A stretch of 64,000 nt of DNA, from positions 62,001-126,000 of the forward strand of contig JAANDG010000108.1 of assembly GCA_036852015.1 (NCBI GenBank). Direction: 5' to 3'. Each line of letters starts with the position of its first letter. The first letter of the stretch is position 1. Made by a program: the position numbers and the translations under genes. This stretch comes from Pelodera strongyloides (Eukaryota; Nematoda; Chromadorea; Rhabditida; Rhabditidae). The notes below the pieces were generated by a model, which saw only the letters and a list, made by a program, of their open reading frames with translations, ran no database searches and was not told the origin of the DNA. Positions 63,948-64,000 of the stretch are shown in pieces.

Positions 63948-64000
63948 GTTGGTTTTTTTGGTATTTCCGATGTTTCGTAGAAATATTTGGTTGTGCGTGT

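Overview
The window is eukaryotic, almost certainly from a nematode. It is AT-rich, every gene is split by many GT-AG introns (about 50 bp to several kb), and most first coding exons are preceded by a bare 3' splice site, as expected for spliced-leader trans-splicing. One gene encodes a seven-helix receptor of the Sra/Srab/Sre chemoreceptor type, a nematode-specific group. The species cannot be named from the sequence. Gene models were built by reading exons and checking that intron phases join; gene names rest on recognised motifs, not on searches.

Layout. 0.9-9.0 kb (+): a 17-exon ONECUT-type CUT-homeobox transcription factor. 9.0-21.6 kb: mostly gene-poor, with purine microsatellites, a palindromic TTAA element, tRNA-derived SINE-like sequences and one small cysteine-rich gene on the minus strand (12.4-12.9 kb). 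21.6-54.4 kb: a block of four membrane-anchored RING-type ubiquitin ligases. Two RNF170-like paralogues lie at the outer edges in opposite orientation (A, + strand, 21.6-23.6 kb; B, - strand, 51.4-54.4 kb). Between them, on the minus strand, lie two MARCH/RING-CH genes: M1 (24.3-30.7 kb), which encodes two successive RING-CH domains, and M2 (37.2-50.4 kb), with one RING-CH domain and a long Ser/Thr/Pro-rich tail. A chemoreceptor gene sits on the opposite strand inside a 7.5 kb intron of M2, and a 5'-truncated LINE sits in an intron of M1. 55.4 kb to the end (+): an SLC22/organic-cation-transporter-like gene with an unusually long N-terminal cytoplasmic region, cut off by the window edge in its last transmembrane segments.

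Mobile DNA: four copies of a ~165-170 bp near-perfect palindrome flanked by TTAA, a nested pair of other TTAA-flanked elements, three Tourist-like elements with 3-bp TTA/TAA flanks, one LINE and several tRNA-derived sequences. One palindrome abuts a splice acceptor of M2 and appears to supply its upstream context.

Most notable: the double RING-CH protein M1, whose two RINGs and the RING of M2 are each built from an exon pair split at the same phase-2 intron; the RNF170 pair, in which copy A has lost a linker and the conserved C-terminal segment that copy B keeps; and the clustering of four membrane RING ligases in 33 kb.
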